The position numbers were made by a program, and so were the translations under genes. This document shows positions 42,816 through 51,524 of a DNA stretch of 64,000 nucleotides, one piece after another. The stretch spans positions 1 through 64,000 of the forward strand of contig CAZVBQ010000010.1 in NCBI GenBank assembly GCA_964625575.1, given 5' to 3'. The notes beneath the pieces are model-generated. The model saw only the letters and a list, made by a program, of their open reading frames with translations, was not told where the DNA came from and ran no database searches. Position 1 is the stretch's first letter. Each line of letters starts with the position of its first letter. This DNA comes from UTCHB3 sp964625575 (lineage in GTDB: Bacteria; Bacteroidota; Ignavibacteria; Ignavibacteriales; Ignavibacteriaceae).

Positions 42816-43273
42816 CACTTATCGTAATTCTTCTGCAAAGAGATCAGTTTAATCGCGTTGTCATCAGCGTAGGTGAGAAGCACTATGCCCGTTTTTGCAA
42901 AATAGTACTCCATTACCATCTCGGTTTTGAAGGTTTTATCGGGTTTGCCGAGGAAATCGAGAGCGGCCTGGATATCAGAATCCACTTTTATCTCGAAACC
43001 GTTGACGACAACAGAGGATAGGGCGAAATCACTCATCACTTCAGATACAAGTCCGTTCTCGTCAAAACTTATACTGAGACTGGTACTGTCGATGAGCCAA
43101 AGATTATTATCCATCCCGTTTGATGCCGCTGCCGGTATCAGTTTCAGAACCTGATCTTTCGTCAAGCCGAGTGAAACCCCATCGAGAACCGCTATATTGT
43201 TATCGCCTGTCTGCTGGGCCAGCATCGAGAATGTGGAGACCAGAAAGATGACAAAAAGTGTTTTTATACGCAT
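42815..43273 (-). CDS. Exported protein of unknown function
   Basis: A 152-residue protein with a signal peptide (LFVIFLVSTFSMLAQ). The mature part (about 25-150) begins VLDGVSLGLTKDQVLKLIPA and ends in a FLGKPDKTF...YYFAKTGIVLLTYADD pattern. The G-x-S-L-G-x-T-K-x-x-V opening resembles small outer-membrane-assembly or BamE-like lipoprotein-type folds, in which a similar G-x-s-x-x-x-V segment starts the first helix, but there is no lipobox and the likeness is weak. It is divergent from miaB. Confidence 0.7.
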   Translation of the reverse strand: MRIKTLFVIFLVSTFSMLAQQTGDNNIAVLDGVSLGLTKDQVLKLIPAAASNGMDNNLWLIDSTSLSISFDENGLVSEVMSDFALSSVVVNGFEIKVDSDIQAALDFLGKPDKTFKTEMVMEYYFAKTGIVLLTYADDNAIKLISLQKNYDK

Positions 43274-43499
43274 TGTTACTCCGGATTTAAGATTAAAACT
43301 TTTTCATTAAACACCCCAATTTATAAAAAGTTTCTGATAATTTTCTTCATGTGATAACGAAGATGGTAGAGTATGACAAAATGGCACATGGTATGGGTTG
43401 ACCCGCTGATAGAAGTAAAATGCTTATATTAAATGTTTAAATTATTCAATTTCCGGGAGTGTGTCCCGAGACACCATTTCAAACAAAAATGAAGAATTG
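43274..43499. other. Divergent intergenic region (unknown gene / miaB)
   Basis: A 226-bp AT-rich gap. It contains an inverted repeat AAACTTTTT (43296-43304) / AAAAAGTTT (43325-43333) and, before miaB, TATATT at 43425-43430. No exact TAnnTTTG element and no ORF of note are seen. Confidence 0.4.
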
Positions 43500-44840
43500 A
43501 TGAGCAAGAAACAAGTTTATATTGAGACGTATGGCTGCCAGATGAACCTTGCCGACACTGAGTTGGTACAGGGAATATTGAGCAATAATGGTTACAACCT
43601 TGCTAATGATGTGCATGAAGCTGATGTGGTTTTCCTGAATACTTGCAGTATCAGGGATAACGCTGAACAGAGGATATACGGCAGGCTCGGAAATCTCAAG
43701 ACTTTGAAAGACAAAAAGCCCGGAATGGTGGTCGGCATCCTTGGTTGCATGGCTGAGAGGCTAAGAACCAACCTGATTGAAGAGAAAAAACTTGTTGACA
43801 TGGTCGTGGGTCCCGACGAATACCGTCGCCTCCCCGAGCTGCTCGACGTGGTTTACAGCGGCGGCAAGGGAATAGGTGTAAAACTCTCCAGGACAGAGAC
43901 TTACGACGACATTATGCCTTACCGTGAAGACGGCCTTCAGGCGTGGATATCGGTCATGCGCGGTTGCGACAAGTTCTGTACCTATTGCGTGGTACCTTTT
44001 ACCCGCGGAAGAGAGCGTAGCCGGAATCTTGAATCGATAGTTAAAGAGGTTGAACACCTTTCAGCAAGGGGATTCAGGGAAGTATCACTTCTCGGCCAGA
44101 ATGTTAACTCATACAACGATAACGGAAAAGATTTTGCCGATTTGCTCGCGGCAGTTGCCGCCGTTGACCGCGCGATGCGTGTAAGATTCACCACTTCGCA
44201 CCCGCAGGATCTTTCTGATAAACTCCTCTATACCATAGCAGAGAACGAAAACCTTTGTAATTATATACACCTTCCTGTTCAATCGGGTTCAAACAGAATA
44301 CTCGAACTGATGAACAGGACTTATACAGTTGAACACTATCTTGATCTCATCGAGAAGGCAAGGAAAATAATCCCCGGGGTAAGTTTCTCGACAGATATCA
44401 TTACCGGTTTCCCAACCGAAACCCTTGAAGATCACCTCATGACACTCGACGTGATGGAAAAGGTGAAATACGACGGCGCTTACATGTTCAAGTATTCCCC
44501 AAGGGAAGGCACAAAAGCGTTCAGAATGGAAGATGACATCCCAGAAGAAGTTAAAACGAAACGTCTTCAGCAGATAATCGAATTACAGCAGAGGCATTCG
44601 CTCGAATTGAACAACGGTCTGATCGGTAAAACCGAAAGAATACTTGTTGAAGGTTTCTCGAAGAAAAGTGACAAGTTCATGGCAGGCAGAACCGACACAA
44701 ACAAAGTTGCCATCTTCCCCGTAAGCGAGGGAATCACGGAAGGTGACTATGTGGATGTGAAGATCGACCGTGTTACTTCCGCCACACTCTTTGGTGAACT
44801 TGTTAATGTTGTTGAAAAATATAAGGTAGCAGTGGTATAA
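43500..44840 (+). CDS. miaB: tRNA-2-methylthio-N6-dimethylallyladenosine synthase
   Basis: A 446-residue radical SAM methylthiotransferase that adds a methylthio group to i6A37 of tRNAs. The UPF0004 domain starts with YIETYGCQMNLADTELV and has further Cys in FLNTCSIRDNAEQ and GCMAERL; the radical SAM motif is CDKFCTYCVVPFTRGRERSR; a TRAM domain ends the protein. The open frame reaches GTG 43461, but ATG 43500 places the family start directly before the conserved motif. Confidence 0.96.
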   Translation: MSKKQVYIETYGCQMNLADTELVQGILSNNGYNLANDVHEADVVFLNTCSIRDNAEQRIYGRLGNLKTLKDKKPGMVVGILGCMAERLRTNLIEEKKLVDMVVGPDEYRRLPELLDVVYSGGKGIGVKLSRTETYDDIMPYREDGLQAWISVMRGCDKFCTYCVVPFTRGRERSRNLESIVKEVEHLSARGFREVSLLGQNVNSYNDNGKDFADLLAAVAAVDRAMRVRFTTSHPQDLSDKLLYTIAENENLCNYIHLPVQSGSNRILELMNRTYTVEHYLDLIEKARKIIPGVSFSTDIITGFPTETLEDHLMTLDVMEKVKYDGAYMFKYSPREGTKAFRMEDDIPEEVKTKRLQQIIELQQRHSLELNNGLIGKTERILVEGFSKKSDKFMAGRTDTNKVAIFPVSEGITEGDYVDVKIDRVTSATLFGELVNVVEKYKVAVV

Positions 44841-44842
44841 GC

Positions 44843-45262
44843 ATGAAGAGTCTTCTCCTTTTAATATTTTTTCTGTCGATCTTTGTTTTTACCGGTTACA
44901 GCCAGTCAGAATATTCAAAGGAGTTATACGATCTTTTCAGGAACGGGGAGACAGAAAGCCTGAAGAAATTGCTTCCAACCCAGCCTGTTAAGGTTGAATC
45001 AGACACCACGCTCTTTGTGAGGTATCTTGTTACCGATGATGGAGAAAAGGCGGCGGTCTATCTCGAGCAGTTGATTGAAAGATATCCACGGTCGGAGTTC
45101 GCGGTAGCGGCTTACGCGGGGATGTACCTTTATTATCTCTCCGTTGATAACTTCAGAAAGGCAAACAACTGCGTGCTCGCGGTCGAAAACGAGTTCCCGG
45201 GTGAGAGCATAAGTTATTTCATCGACGAATCCCTTCCTCATGAGGGTGAGAGCATCGAGTAG
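44843..45262 (+). CDS. Exported small helical protein of unknown function
   Basis: A 139-residue protein with a signal peptide (LLLLIFFLSIFVFTGYS then Q). The mature part looks like one or two TPR-type helix pairs (EYSKELYDLFRNGETESLKKLL; YLEQLIERYPRSEFAVAAYAGMYLYYL). It begins 2 bp after miaB and is presumably co-transcribed. No function can be given. Confidence 0.72.
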   Translation: MKSLLLLIFFLSIFVFTGYSQSEYSKELYDLFRNGETESLKKLLPTQPVKVESDTTLFVRYLVTDDGEKAAVYLEQLIERYPRSEFAVAAYAGMYLYYLSVDNFRKANNCVLAVENEFPGESISYFIDESLPHEGESIE

Positions 45263-45295
45263 CACTGTCTAGAAAAATTATACCCGGAAGGCGAC

Positions 45296-46075
45296 ATGTC
45301 CGATTCTATTAAAATAGTTTTTACCGGCACGGGATCCGGAAAGTCTTCCCTGAACCGCTTCCACTCATCATTTTTAATAAGATCTGATTCGTACAACCTT
45401 CAGGTTGACGCGGGTGACGGAATCAGCCGCGCGCTGCTCAGGCTTGGGATCGACTTCAATGAGATCGATGGAATATTGATCACCCATTTCCATCCGGATC
45501 ATTATTCGGGTCTGATCACTCTGATACAGCAGATGAAACTGATGAACAGGCAGATGCCTCTCGATCTTTTTGTATCGAAAGGGAATATTAGTTTCATCAA
45601 AGAGCTTTTAACGCGAAGTTTCTTGTTCGAAGAGCGGCTACCTTTTGTGATGAACATTCAAAAAATTGAAACAGGTAAAAAGATCGAATTCAGAGGGAAG
45701 TTCACCCTTACCGCCCGTGAAAATTCGCACCTCGAGAAATACCGGGAGTATGGAGTGAAAGCGGGTGATCTGAAAAGCTACAGTCTTGAGATTGTGTCGG
45801 GCACGGGTGAGCTTTTCTATTCGGGAGATGTCGGCGCGCCGGCAGATCTCGGTCAATTCAATTTTAACAGCGGTTCGATATTAGTAACTGAAACCACTCA
45901 TGTACCTGTTGAAAATCTGATCGAAATTATCAGTTCAAACGATCTTAAAAAAGTGATACTGACGCACCTCGACAGTGATGATCCGTCATCTCTGTTGGCA
46001 AAGATAACAAATCTTTATCCTGACGGGCTCAACAAATTCACAGTGGCTCACGACGGTCTGATGTTAACGGTTTAG
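45296..46075 (+). CDS. MBL-fold metallo-hydrolase (RNase Z-like subgroup)
   Basis: A 259-residue metallo-beta-lactamase-fold protein with the opening FTGTGSGKSSLNRFHSS, the metal site THFHPDHYSGL, an ENSHLEKYREYG segment, YSGDVGAP and a final VILTHLDSDD. The arrangement resembles ribonuclease Z/YhfI-like hydrolases but the substrate is unclear. Its TAG overlaps the GTG/ATG start region of the sigma-54 activator, so the two are translated together. Confidence 0.88.
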   Translation: MSDSIKIVFTGTGSGKSSLNRFHSSFLIRSDSYNLQVDAGDGISRALLRLGIDFNEIDGILITHFHPDHYSGLITLIQQMKLMNRQMPLDLFVSKGNISFIKELLTRSFLFEERLPFVMNIQKIETGKKIEFRGKFTLTARENSHLEKYREYGVKAGDLKSYSLEIVSGTGELFYSGDVGAPADLGQFNFNSGSILVTETTHVPVENLIEIISSNDLKKVILTHLDSDDPSSLLAKITNLYPDGLNKFTVAHDGLMLTV

Positions 46076-46077
46076 TG

Positions 46078-47190
46078 ATGGAAAATATTCAAAAAAAACT
46101 CGGAATAATTGGTAAATCGAAAGAGATCAGGGATCTTGTAGATACTATTGTCCAGGTTGCGCCGAGTGATATCACCGTGCTGATCTATGGTGAAAGCGGA
46201 GTGGGTAAGGAGGTTTTCGCCAGGGCGATCCATCAGGCAAGCAAGCGTGGTGGCAAGGAGATGCTTTCCCTGAATTGTGGCGCGATCCCCGAAAGCCTTC
46301 TCGAAAGTGAACTGTTCGGACACACAAAAGGATCATTCACAGGGGCCACCGAGAACCGGAAAGGTTATTTCGAACTGGCAGACAACGGCACACTTTTTCT
46401 TGATGAAATTGGTGAGATGCCGGTTGCCACACAAGTTAAATTTCTCCGGGTTCTTGAAACCAAGGAGTTTATGAAGATCGGCGCGGAGCGTACAACCCGT
46501 GTGGATGTGCGGCTAATAGCAGCGACCAACAAAAATCTTCAGGAAATGGTTGACGAAAAACGGTTCCGTGAAGATCTTTACTTCAGACTTAAAGCGGTGG
46601 CGCTTGAGATACCACCACTTCGCAAAAGAAAACAGGATATTGAAGAGCTGGCTGAGCATTTCGCCCGCCAGTACTGTGAAGCAAACCAGAGACCACTGAT
46701 TGAATTTTCAACCGACGCTTTCAATCTGATGTTTGATTACCCCTGGCCCGGTAACGTTAGGGAGCTGAAAAACGCGATTGAAACCGCAATTGCTCTTAGT
46801 AGAACGGACGTGCTGACATCTGATTCGTTCAGATCATTATTACGTCAGGAGACCGGTAACACATCAAAAAATTTACCTGTAAAATTGAATAAAACCTCCG
46901 ATGAAGTCGAACGTGACTTTATCTACCGGGCGCTGTTCGAGTTGAAAAAAGACATTCTCGAGCTTAAAGACATGATCTCTGATCTCCGCCTTAATCAGGG
47001 TTTCCCCGCTACGGTGAACGGCGCTCTGCCACAGTCTCAGGAACCGGATGAACTTAACCTCGACAAACTTGAGAAGGAGATGATTGTAAAAGCGCTGGAG
47101 AAAGCAGGGGGGAACAAGAGAATGGCGGCACTTTATCTGAACATGTCGGAGCGGACACTCTACCGTAAACTCGATAAACTGGGCTTGTGA
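46078..47190 (+). CDS. Sigma-54 activator lacking a receiver domain
   Basis: A 370-residue AAA+ activator with no N-terminal sensory domain: Walker A GESGVGKE at about 38, ELFGHTKGSFTGATENRKG, Walker B LFLDEIGEM, arginine-containing sensor segments and a C-terminal Fis-type HTH (ALEKAGGNKRMAALYLNMSERTLYRKL). About 100 residues between AAA+ and HTH contain a helix-rich segment (ERDFIYRALFELKKDILELKDM). Such genes stand before lptE in Bacteroidota. Without an input domain its activity must be set by expression or by a partner protein. Confidence 0.94.
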   Translation: MENIQKKLGIIGKSKEIRDLVDTIVQVAPSDITVLIYGESGVGKEVFARAIHQASKRGGKEMLSLNCGAIPESLLESELFGHTKGSFTGATENRKGYFELADNGTLFLDEIGEMPVATQVKFLRVLETKEFMKIGAERTTRVDVRLIAATNKNLQEMVDEKRFREDLYFRLKAVALEIPPLRKRKQDIEELAEHFARQYCEANQRPLIEFSTDAFNLMFDYPWPGNVRELKNAIETAIALSRTDVLTSDSFRSLLRQETGNTSKNLPVKLNKTSDEVERDFIYRALFELKKDILELKDMISDLRLNQGFPATVNGALPQSQEPDELNLDKLEKEMIVKALEKAGGNKRMAALYLNMSERTLYRKLDKLGL

Positions 47191-47196
47191 GAAAAT

Positions 47197-47718
47197 ATGA
47201 AGAAAATAACAATTTTGCATATTGTATTGATCCTGCTCTCCACCGGGGTTATGGCGCTCGCGGGATGCAGTTGTCCATATTCTTTTACCGGGGCATCAAT
47301 TCCGCCCCACATAAAGTCTCTGGCGATTCCTTTCGTGCAAGATCAAAGCGGCTCAGGAGAACCACTTCTCAGCCAGAACTTCACGAACTCCCTTACCAGG
47401 AAGTTCATCGATGATAACAGTTTTATCATCACCGACAAAACCAAGTCGGATGCTGTTCTTGAATGCGCGATAACCGGGATTTCCGATGTGCCGGCCGCGA
47501 TCACGACGGGTGAGCAGGTGCAGTCACGTCGACTTTCGTTGACTGTCCAGGTTAGCTACAAGGATCTTAAACTTAAAAAGACAATTTTCGAGAGGCAGTT
47601 TTCGAATTATGCCGACTACGCCGCAAACGCGGGGCAGGCTGGCAGAACCGGTGCATTTGAGCAGGCCATAGAAAAACTGACCGAGGATATTCTCCTCGAA
47701 ACGGTATCGGGCTGGTAG
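47197..47718 (+). CDS. lptE: LptE-like lipopolysaccharide assembly lipoprotein
   Basis: A 173-residue lipoprotein with a lipobox in VMALAGCSCPYSFTG (lipidated Cys near 24), followed by GASIPPHIKSLAIPF, a beta-rich core and a C-terminal helix. The CxxYSFTGASIPP start is typical of Bacteroidota LptE, which plugs the LptD channel that inserts LPS in the outer membrane. It follows the sigma-54 activator by 6 bp. Confidence 0.9.
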   Translation: MKKITILHIVLILLSTGVMALAGCSCPYSFTGASIPPHIKSLAIPFVQDQSGSGEPLLSQNFTNSLTRKFIDDNSFIITDKTKSDAVLECAITGISDVPAAITTGEQVQSRRLSLTVQVSYKDLKLKKTIFERQFSNYADYAANAGQAGRTGAFEQAIEKLTEDILLETVSGW

Positions 47719-47726
47719 AGGAAATC

Positions 47727-48512
47727 ATGTCGAACCTCTCCACAAACCATCTTTACAATGAGGAGATCGAGAAGCTCTCGATCGAGTCAGGCATGCCCGC
47801 TCTCTTTCTCAGGCGCGCTCATGTTTTACGCGGGGAGGGAAAATATGAAGAAGCCATCCTTGAAATAAAGGAGGGACTTCAAAGATTCCCCGGACACCCG
47901 GCGGCATATTACTTTCTGATCCGTCTTTTTCTCGATCTTAAGAAGCCGCGTCAAGCGGAGATAACTCTTAATTCAGCTTCGAAATTCTTCTCGGTAAATG
48001 AACTGACAGCGTGGTACAGGGAGTTGATAGATGAGACAGAGGCAGAGGCATTGAACGTCGCGCGTGCCGAGGCAGAATTGCTCTCAAAATACTCGATAAC
48101 CGATGATGTAAACGAAGAAGAACCACCTCTTGAAGAAGAGATCGAGGTTCCTGATGAGGAGACAGATCGGGACCCCATTGATGAGAGTGAGCCCGAACAA
48201 ATTCAGGAAGACGTAATAGAGTTTGAAGAAGACACCGTAAGCCATGAGATTCCTGAATTTACCTCAGAGGCAGATGTGATCAGTGAGGAAGAACCGGAAC
48301 AGGTGATGCAACAGGATGAAAAGGTGATTGAAACAGAGGAGGAACCTGATTCAGAGATCGTTACGGCAGGAATGGCAATAATACACGCCCGGCAGGGGAA
48401 TACTTCAAAAGCGATCGAAATTTTCACCAAATTGATGGAAAAAGAACCCGAAAAAAGGGAGAATTACAGTAAGATCATCGAGCTGTTGAACAATAAGATT
48501 TCCAACAGGTAA
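47727..48512 (+). CDS. Tetratricopeptide protein with acidic linker, unknown function
   Basis: A 261-residue soluble protein. N-terminal TPRs (ARAH-like FLRRAHVLRGEGKYEEAILEI, HPAAYYFLIRLFLDLKKPRQAEI), a very acidic linker of about 80 residues (about 125-205, rich in Glu and Asp), and a C-terminal TPR (IIHARQGNTSKAIEIFTKLMEKEP). Its ATG/TAA junction with the glycosyltransferase gene overlaps by one base. Likely a scaffold for envelope assembly, from its neighbours only. Confidence 0.78.
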   Translation: MSNLSTNHLYNEEIEKLSIESGMPALFLRRAHVLRGEGKYEEAILEIKEGLQRFPGHPAAYYFLIRLFLDLKKPRQAEITLNSASKFFSVNELTAWYRELIDETEAEALNVARAEAELLSKYSITDDVNEEEPPLEEEIEVPDEETDRDPIDESEPEQIQEDVIEFEEDTVSHEIPEFTSEADVISEEEPEQVMQQDEKVIETEEEPDSEIVTAGMAIIHARQGNTSKAIEIFTKLMEKEPEKRENYSKIIELLNNKISNR

Positions 48513-49510
48513 TGGCAAAGCCCGACAAAATACTAGTCATCAGAACTGACAGGATTGGAGATGTGGTTTTAACCCTCCCGGTGGCAGAGGTTCTGAAAAA
48601 AGAGGGAAATAGCAAGATTTGGTTCATGGGGCGTGGCTACACTTCGCCATTGATAAAAGCATCGGTTTTCGTGGACGGTTTTATTGACAGGGATGAGCTT
48701 GACACCGGAAGCCTTATAGCCGCGGTTAAAAAACTGAAGGAATTCAGGTTCGACAGGGTTTTTGTTGTGTCACCCGACTTCAGAATGGCGCTGATCTGCC
48801 GGCTCGCGAACATAAAAACCAGAACAGGCACGGGTTACAGATGGTACTCGTTCCTTTTTAACAACAAAATATATGAACACCGGAAAACCGCGGAAAGAAA
48901 CGAACTTGAGTATAACTTAAGGATGATCCCCTGGGACGGTGAGTATTCGTACAGCCCCGAAACTTTGAAGGGTATCCCGCGCTTTAAGAGGTTCACGCCT
49001 GACAAAACGAAGCTCGTGACCATTATTCATCCGGGAAGCGGCGGAAGTGCCGCTGATCTTCCGGTGAAACGGTTCAGAGAGATCACCGAATTACTGGCAG
49101 GGGACGGAAGATTCGAGCTTTACATCACAGGTTCCGGTTCAGAGCTGGGGAAGTGTCTGGAAGTTAAAGGGGAGAGCGGGGCAACGGTTCTCGCGGGTGA
49201 ACTCACTCTCGTAGAGCTTGCAGGGTTGATAAAAGAGAGCGATTTATTCATTTCAAATTCAACGGGACCCTTGCATATTGCAGCGGCGGCGGGGTGTTTT
49301 ACAGTGGGTTTTTATCCGAAAGTTACAAGTTGTTCGGCAGAAAGATGGGGTCCCTTCACCAAAAGGAAGCTTATCTTTAAGCCGGAAACGGATTGTACCA
49401 ACTGCAACTTGAAACAATGTGCCCGTTTGGATTGTATGAACAGTATAAGCGGCGAAAAAGTTGTAGCCGCGATAAAAGAGAAGTTCAGTGAAATTAAAGA
49501 TTGGAACTAA
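48512..49510 (+). CDS. Glycosyltransferase family 9 protein (heptosyltransferase-like)
   Basis: A 332-residue GT-B enzyme. ILVIRTDRIGDVVLTLPVAEVL is the GT9 N-terminal signature, FDRVFVVSPDF is in the acceptor-side domain, and the donor-binding part has TIIHPGSGGSAADLPVKRF and SNSTGPLHIAAAAGCFTVGFY. It probably adds a sugar (often ADP-heptose) to the LPS core. The location next to lptE supports an LPS role. Confidence 0.92.
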   Translation: MAKPDKILVIRTDRIGDVVLTLPVAEVLKKEGNSKIWFMGRGYTSPLIKASVFVDGFIDRDELDTGSLIAAVKKLKEFRFDRVFVVSPDFRMALICRLANIKTRTGTGYRWYSFLFNNKIYEHRKTAERNELEYNLRMIPWDGEYSYSPETLKGIPRFKRFTPDKTKLVTIIHPGSGGSAADLPVKRFREITELLAGDGRFELYITGSGSELGKCLEVKGESGATVLAGELTLVELAGLIKESDLFISNSTGPLHIAAAAGCFTVGFYPKVTSCSAERWGPFTKRKLIFKPETDCTNCNLKQCARLDCMNSISGEKVVAAIKEKFSEIKDWN

Positions 49511-49512
49511 TT

Positions 49513-50307
49513 ATGAAAAGAGCGATCTATAGTCTGGTACTGGCGGGGATGGTTATGCTGACCGGTGGATTTATGTCGCAGAACGATGTTTACGATAATT
49601 TCCCAAAGGTGGCTAACAAAGCCTTCAAACAAGGTGAGAAGCTCACTTTCAACGTTAACTACGGATTTGTAACGGCAGGTATCGCTACAATGCAGATACC
49701 AAAAATAAAAAAAGTTGCCGGCAGGGATACATATAATGTACTATTTGAAGTGAATTCTGTTCCTTCATTCGACCCCGTTTTCAAGGTTCGCGACCGGTAT
49801 GAGTCATACCTTGATGTGGATGGGCTCTTCCCGTGGAGGTTTGAACAGCACATTAAAGAAGGAAGTTTCACCAAAGACTATTCGGCATTCTTTGATCACA
49901 GAACCGGCAAGGCAAAAACCTCGGATGGCGACTTCACAATGCCGAAGTACACGCACGATATAATCTCGGCTTTTTACTATTGCCGTACCATCGATTTCTC
50001 CAAATCGAAAAAAGGTGACATAGTAAAACTTAAAAACTTTTACGAAGGCAAGGTAAATCAGCTTGACGTGGTGTTCAGAGGTCGCGAGCGCGTAAGTGTT
50101 GCCGCGGGCAGATTCGACTGTATAATTCTTGAGCCGCTTGTTAAAAAAGGTGGACTCTTCAAGAGTGAAGGAAGCATCTATGTCTGGCTAACCGATGACG
50201 AAGTGAAGATGCCCGTAAAAGTGAAGACCAAAGTTGTGATTGGCTCAATTGAAGCCGAGTTAACCAAATATGAAGGCTTGGCAGGAAAGCTGACAGCAAA
50301 AAGGTAG
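49513..50307 (+). CDS. DUF3108 exported protein
   Basis: A 264-residue protein with a signal peptide (SLVLAGMVMLTGGFM). The domain has GEKLTFNVNYGFVTAGIATM, VFKVRDRYESYLDVDGLFPWRFEQHIKEG and IYVWLTDDEVKMPVKVKTKV, the DUF3108 (PF11306) pattern, a lipoprotein-carrier-like beta fold. Function unknown, but often near cell-envelope genes. ATG 49513 is preferred over TTG 49501. Confidence 0.88.
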   Translation: MKRAIYSLVLAGMVMLTGGFMSQNDVYDNFPKVANKAFKQGEKLTFNVNYGFVTAGIATMQIPKIKKVAGRDTYNVLFEVNSVPSFDPVFKVRDRYESYLDVDGLFPWRFEQHIKEGSFTKDYSAFFDHRTGKAKTSDGDFTMPKYTHDIISAFYYCRTIDFSKSKKGDIVKLKNFYEGKVNQLDVVFRGRERVSVAAGRFDCIILEPLVKKGGLFKSEGSIYVWLTDDEVKMPVKVKTKVVIGSIEAELTKYEGLAGKLTAKR

Positions 50308-50312
50308 CGATT

Positions 50313-50684
50313 ATGTTTGAATGCCCCGAATGCGGGTCAATTTTTGAGAACGGGGTGCCAATATGCCCCGAGTGCGGAGCCACGGTTGACAATCCAGCCG
50401 ACGGCTCCGTCGGCTTTTATAATGATGACTTCCTGTTCATTTATGCCTGTTATGATCTCTACGAAGCTGAGATGCTTAAAGCAAATCTTGAAAGTGGCGG
50501 CATAGAAACCTGGATCGTAAACAAGAAAGACAGCAGCTATCCGGGACTCGGAAACATGTCGGCAATTCAGCTCTACGTGCGGGTTGAGGACAGCGAATCC
50601 GCGTTTGAGTTCCTGAAAAGTTACGAAGAGAAGAAAAAGATTCCACCGTCCGGTACGGATGAGAGTGAAGAGACATTCAATTAA
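50313..50684 (+). CDS. Zinc-ribbon plus DUF2007 (signal-transduction-like) protein
   Basis: A 123-residue protein with an N-terminal zinc ribbon (C4/C7 and C18/C21 in CPECGS and CPECGA) and a C-terminal DUF2007 domain (LFIYACYDLYEAEMLKANLESGGIE...YVRVEDSESAFEFL). The short linker PADGSVGF is encoded by a perfect DNA palindrome. Role unknown. Confidence 0.87.
   Translation: MFECPECGSIFENGVPICPECGATVDNPADGSVGFYNDDFLFIYACYDLYEAEMLKANLESGGIETWIVNKKDSSYPGLGNMSAIQLYVRVEDSESAFEFLKSYEEKKKIPPSGTDESEETFN
50396..50418 (+). repeat. Terminator-like palindrome inside a coding sequence
   Basis: AGCCGACG (50396-50403), loop GCTC, CGTCGGCT (50408-50415), followed by TTT. The 8-bp stem is perfect and with the T run looks like a small intrinsic terminator, yet it lies in frame between the zinc ribbon and DUF2007 domains. 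It resembles the intergenic GC palindromes at 28587 and 32471. Confidence 0.75.
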
Positions 50685-50702
50685 AAGATCAGAAGAGAGA
50701 AC

Positions 50703-51521
50703 ATGAAGTTTAGCGGACTCGCTTCCCGCGTTTTGGTAGCGCTCACACTCGGTCCACTTGTGCTTTTGGCGGCATATTTCGGCGGATACTGGTTCCTTGG
50801 TTTTGTGGCTTTGATCGCTCTCGCGTCTTATTGGGAGTTCAGTCAGATGGCGTTAAAGAAGGAGGCTCACTCGTCAATGGGGTGGGGAATGGCAGTTCTT
50901 CTGTTTTTTATCGTGAATTTGAAATTTGGCTGGATGGGACAGATCGAGTCAATTTATATCTCAATTCTTGTGATAATGTTCCGGGAACTATTCAAAAACA
51001 AAGGATCGGCGATCCTGAATCTTGGAGCGAGCATCACCGGTGTCTTTTACATCGGGATCTGCGCGAGCAGCCTTGTTCTGATCAGGGAATTTGATAAATT
51101 TCCGGAGGAGAAAGCGGGGCTGTTTATTATTGGCTACATCGTTTCGATCTGGCTCAGCGACACTTCCGCCTACTTCGGCGGGGTGAGCTTCGGCAAGCAC
51201 CGTCTTCTCGAACGCGTAAGCCCCAAGAAGAGTTGGGAAGGATTTTATTTTGGAATGGCGGGCGCGGTAGGAAGTTTTTTCCTTTTCAGGGAGCTGTTTC
51301 TCGGGTTTTTAACCGCCTTTGACGCGTTGATCCTTGGTTTGATCGTTGGAATTGTCGGACCTCTTGGTGATCTTGTTGAGTCATTGCTAAAACGGGACGC
51401 GGGTACAAAGGATTCATCAAACCTGCTCGCGGGTCATGGTGGTTTCTTTGACCGGTTCGACTCAGTCATCGCCTCTGCTCCCGTGGTATATATCTATTTG
51501 AAGAATTTTATAAAGTTTTAG
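50703..51521 (+). CDS. cdsA: Phosphatidate cytidylyltransferase
   Basis: A 272-residue membrane enzyme that makes CDP-diacylglycerol, the precursor of acidic phospholipids. It has about eight helices and the C-terminal signature RVSPKKSWEGFYFGMAGA ... LGDLVESLLKRDAGTKDSSNLLAGHGGFFDRFDS, including the metal-binding Asp and the catalytic KD/GHGG region. Confidence 0.95.
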   Translation: MKFSGLASRVLVALTLGPLVLLAAYFGGYWFLGFVALIALASYWEFSQMALKKEAHSSMGWGMAVLLFFIVNLKFGWMGQIESIYISILVIMFRELFKNKGSAILNLGASITGVFYIGICASSLVLIREFDKFPEEKAGLFIIGYIVSIWLSDTSAYFGGVSFGKHRLLERVSPKKSWEGFYFGMAGAVGSFFLFRELFLGFLTAFDALILGLIVGIVGPLGDLVESLLKRDAGTKDSSNLLAGHGGFFDRFDSVIASAPVVYIYLKNFIKF

Positions 51522-51524
51522 GAA

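Noticed and set aside
43381..43397. Possible sigma-54 promoter before miaB (TGGCACATGGTATGG)
   Set aside because: The -24 half fits, but the -12 half reads ATGG instead of TTGC, so it fails at the essential GC.
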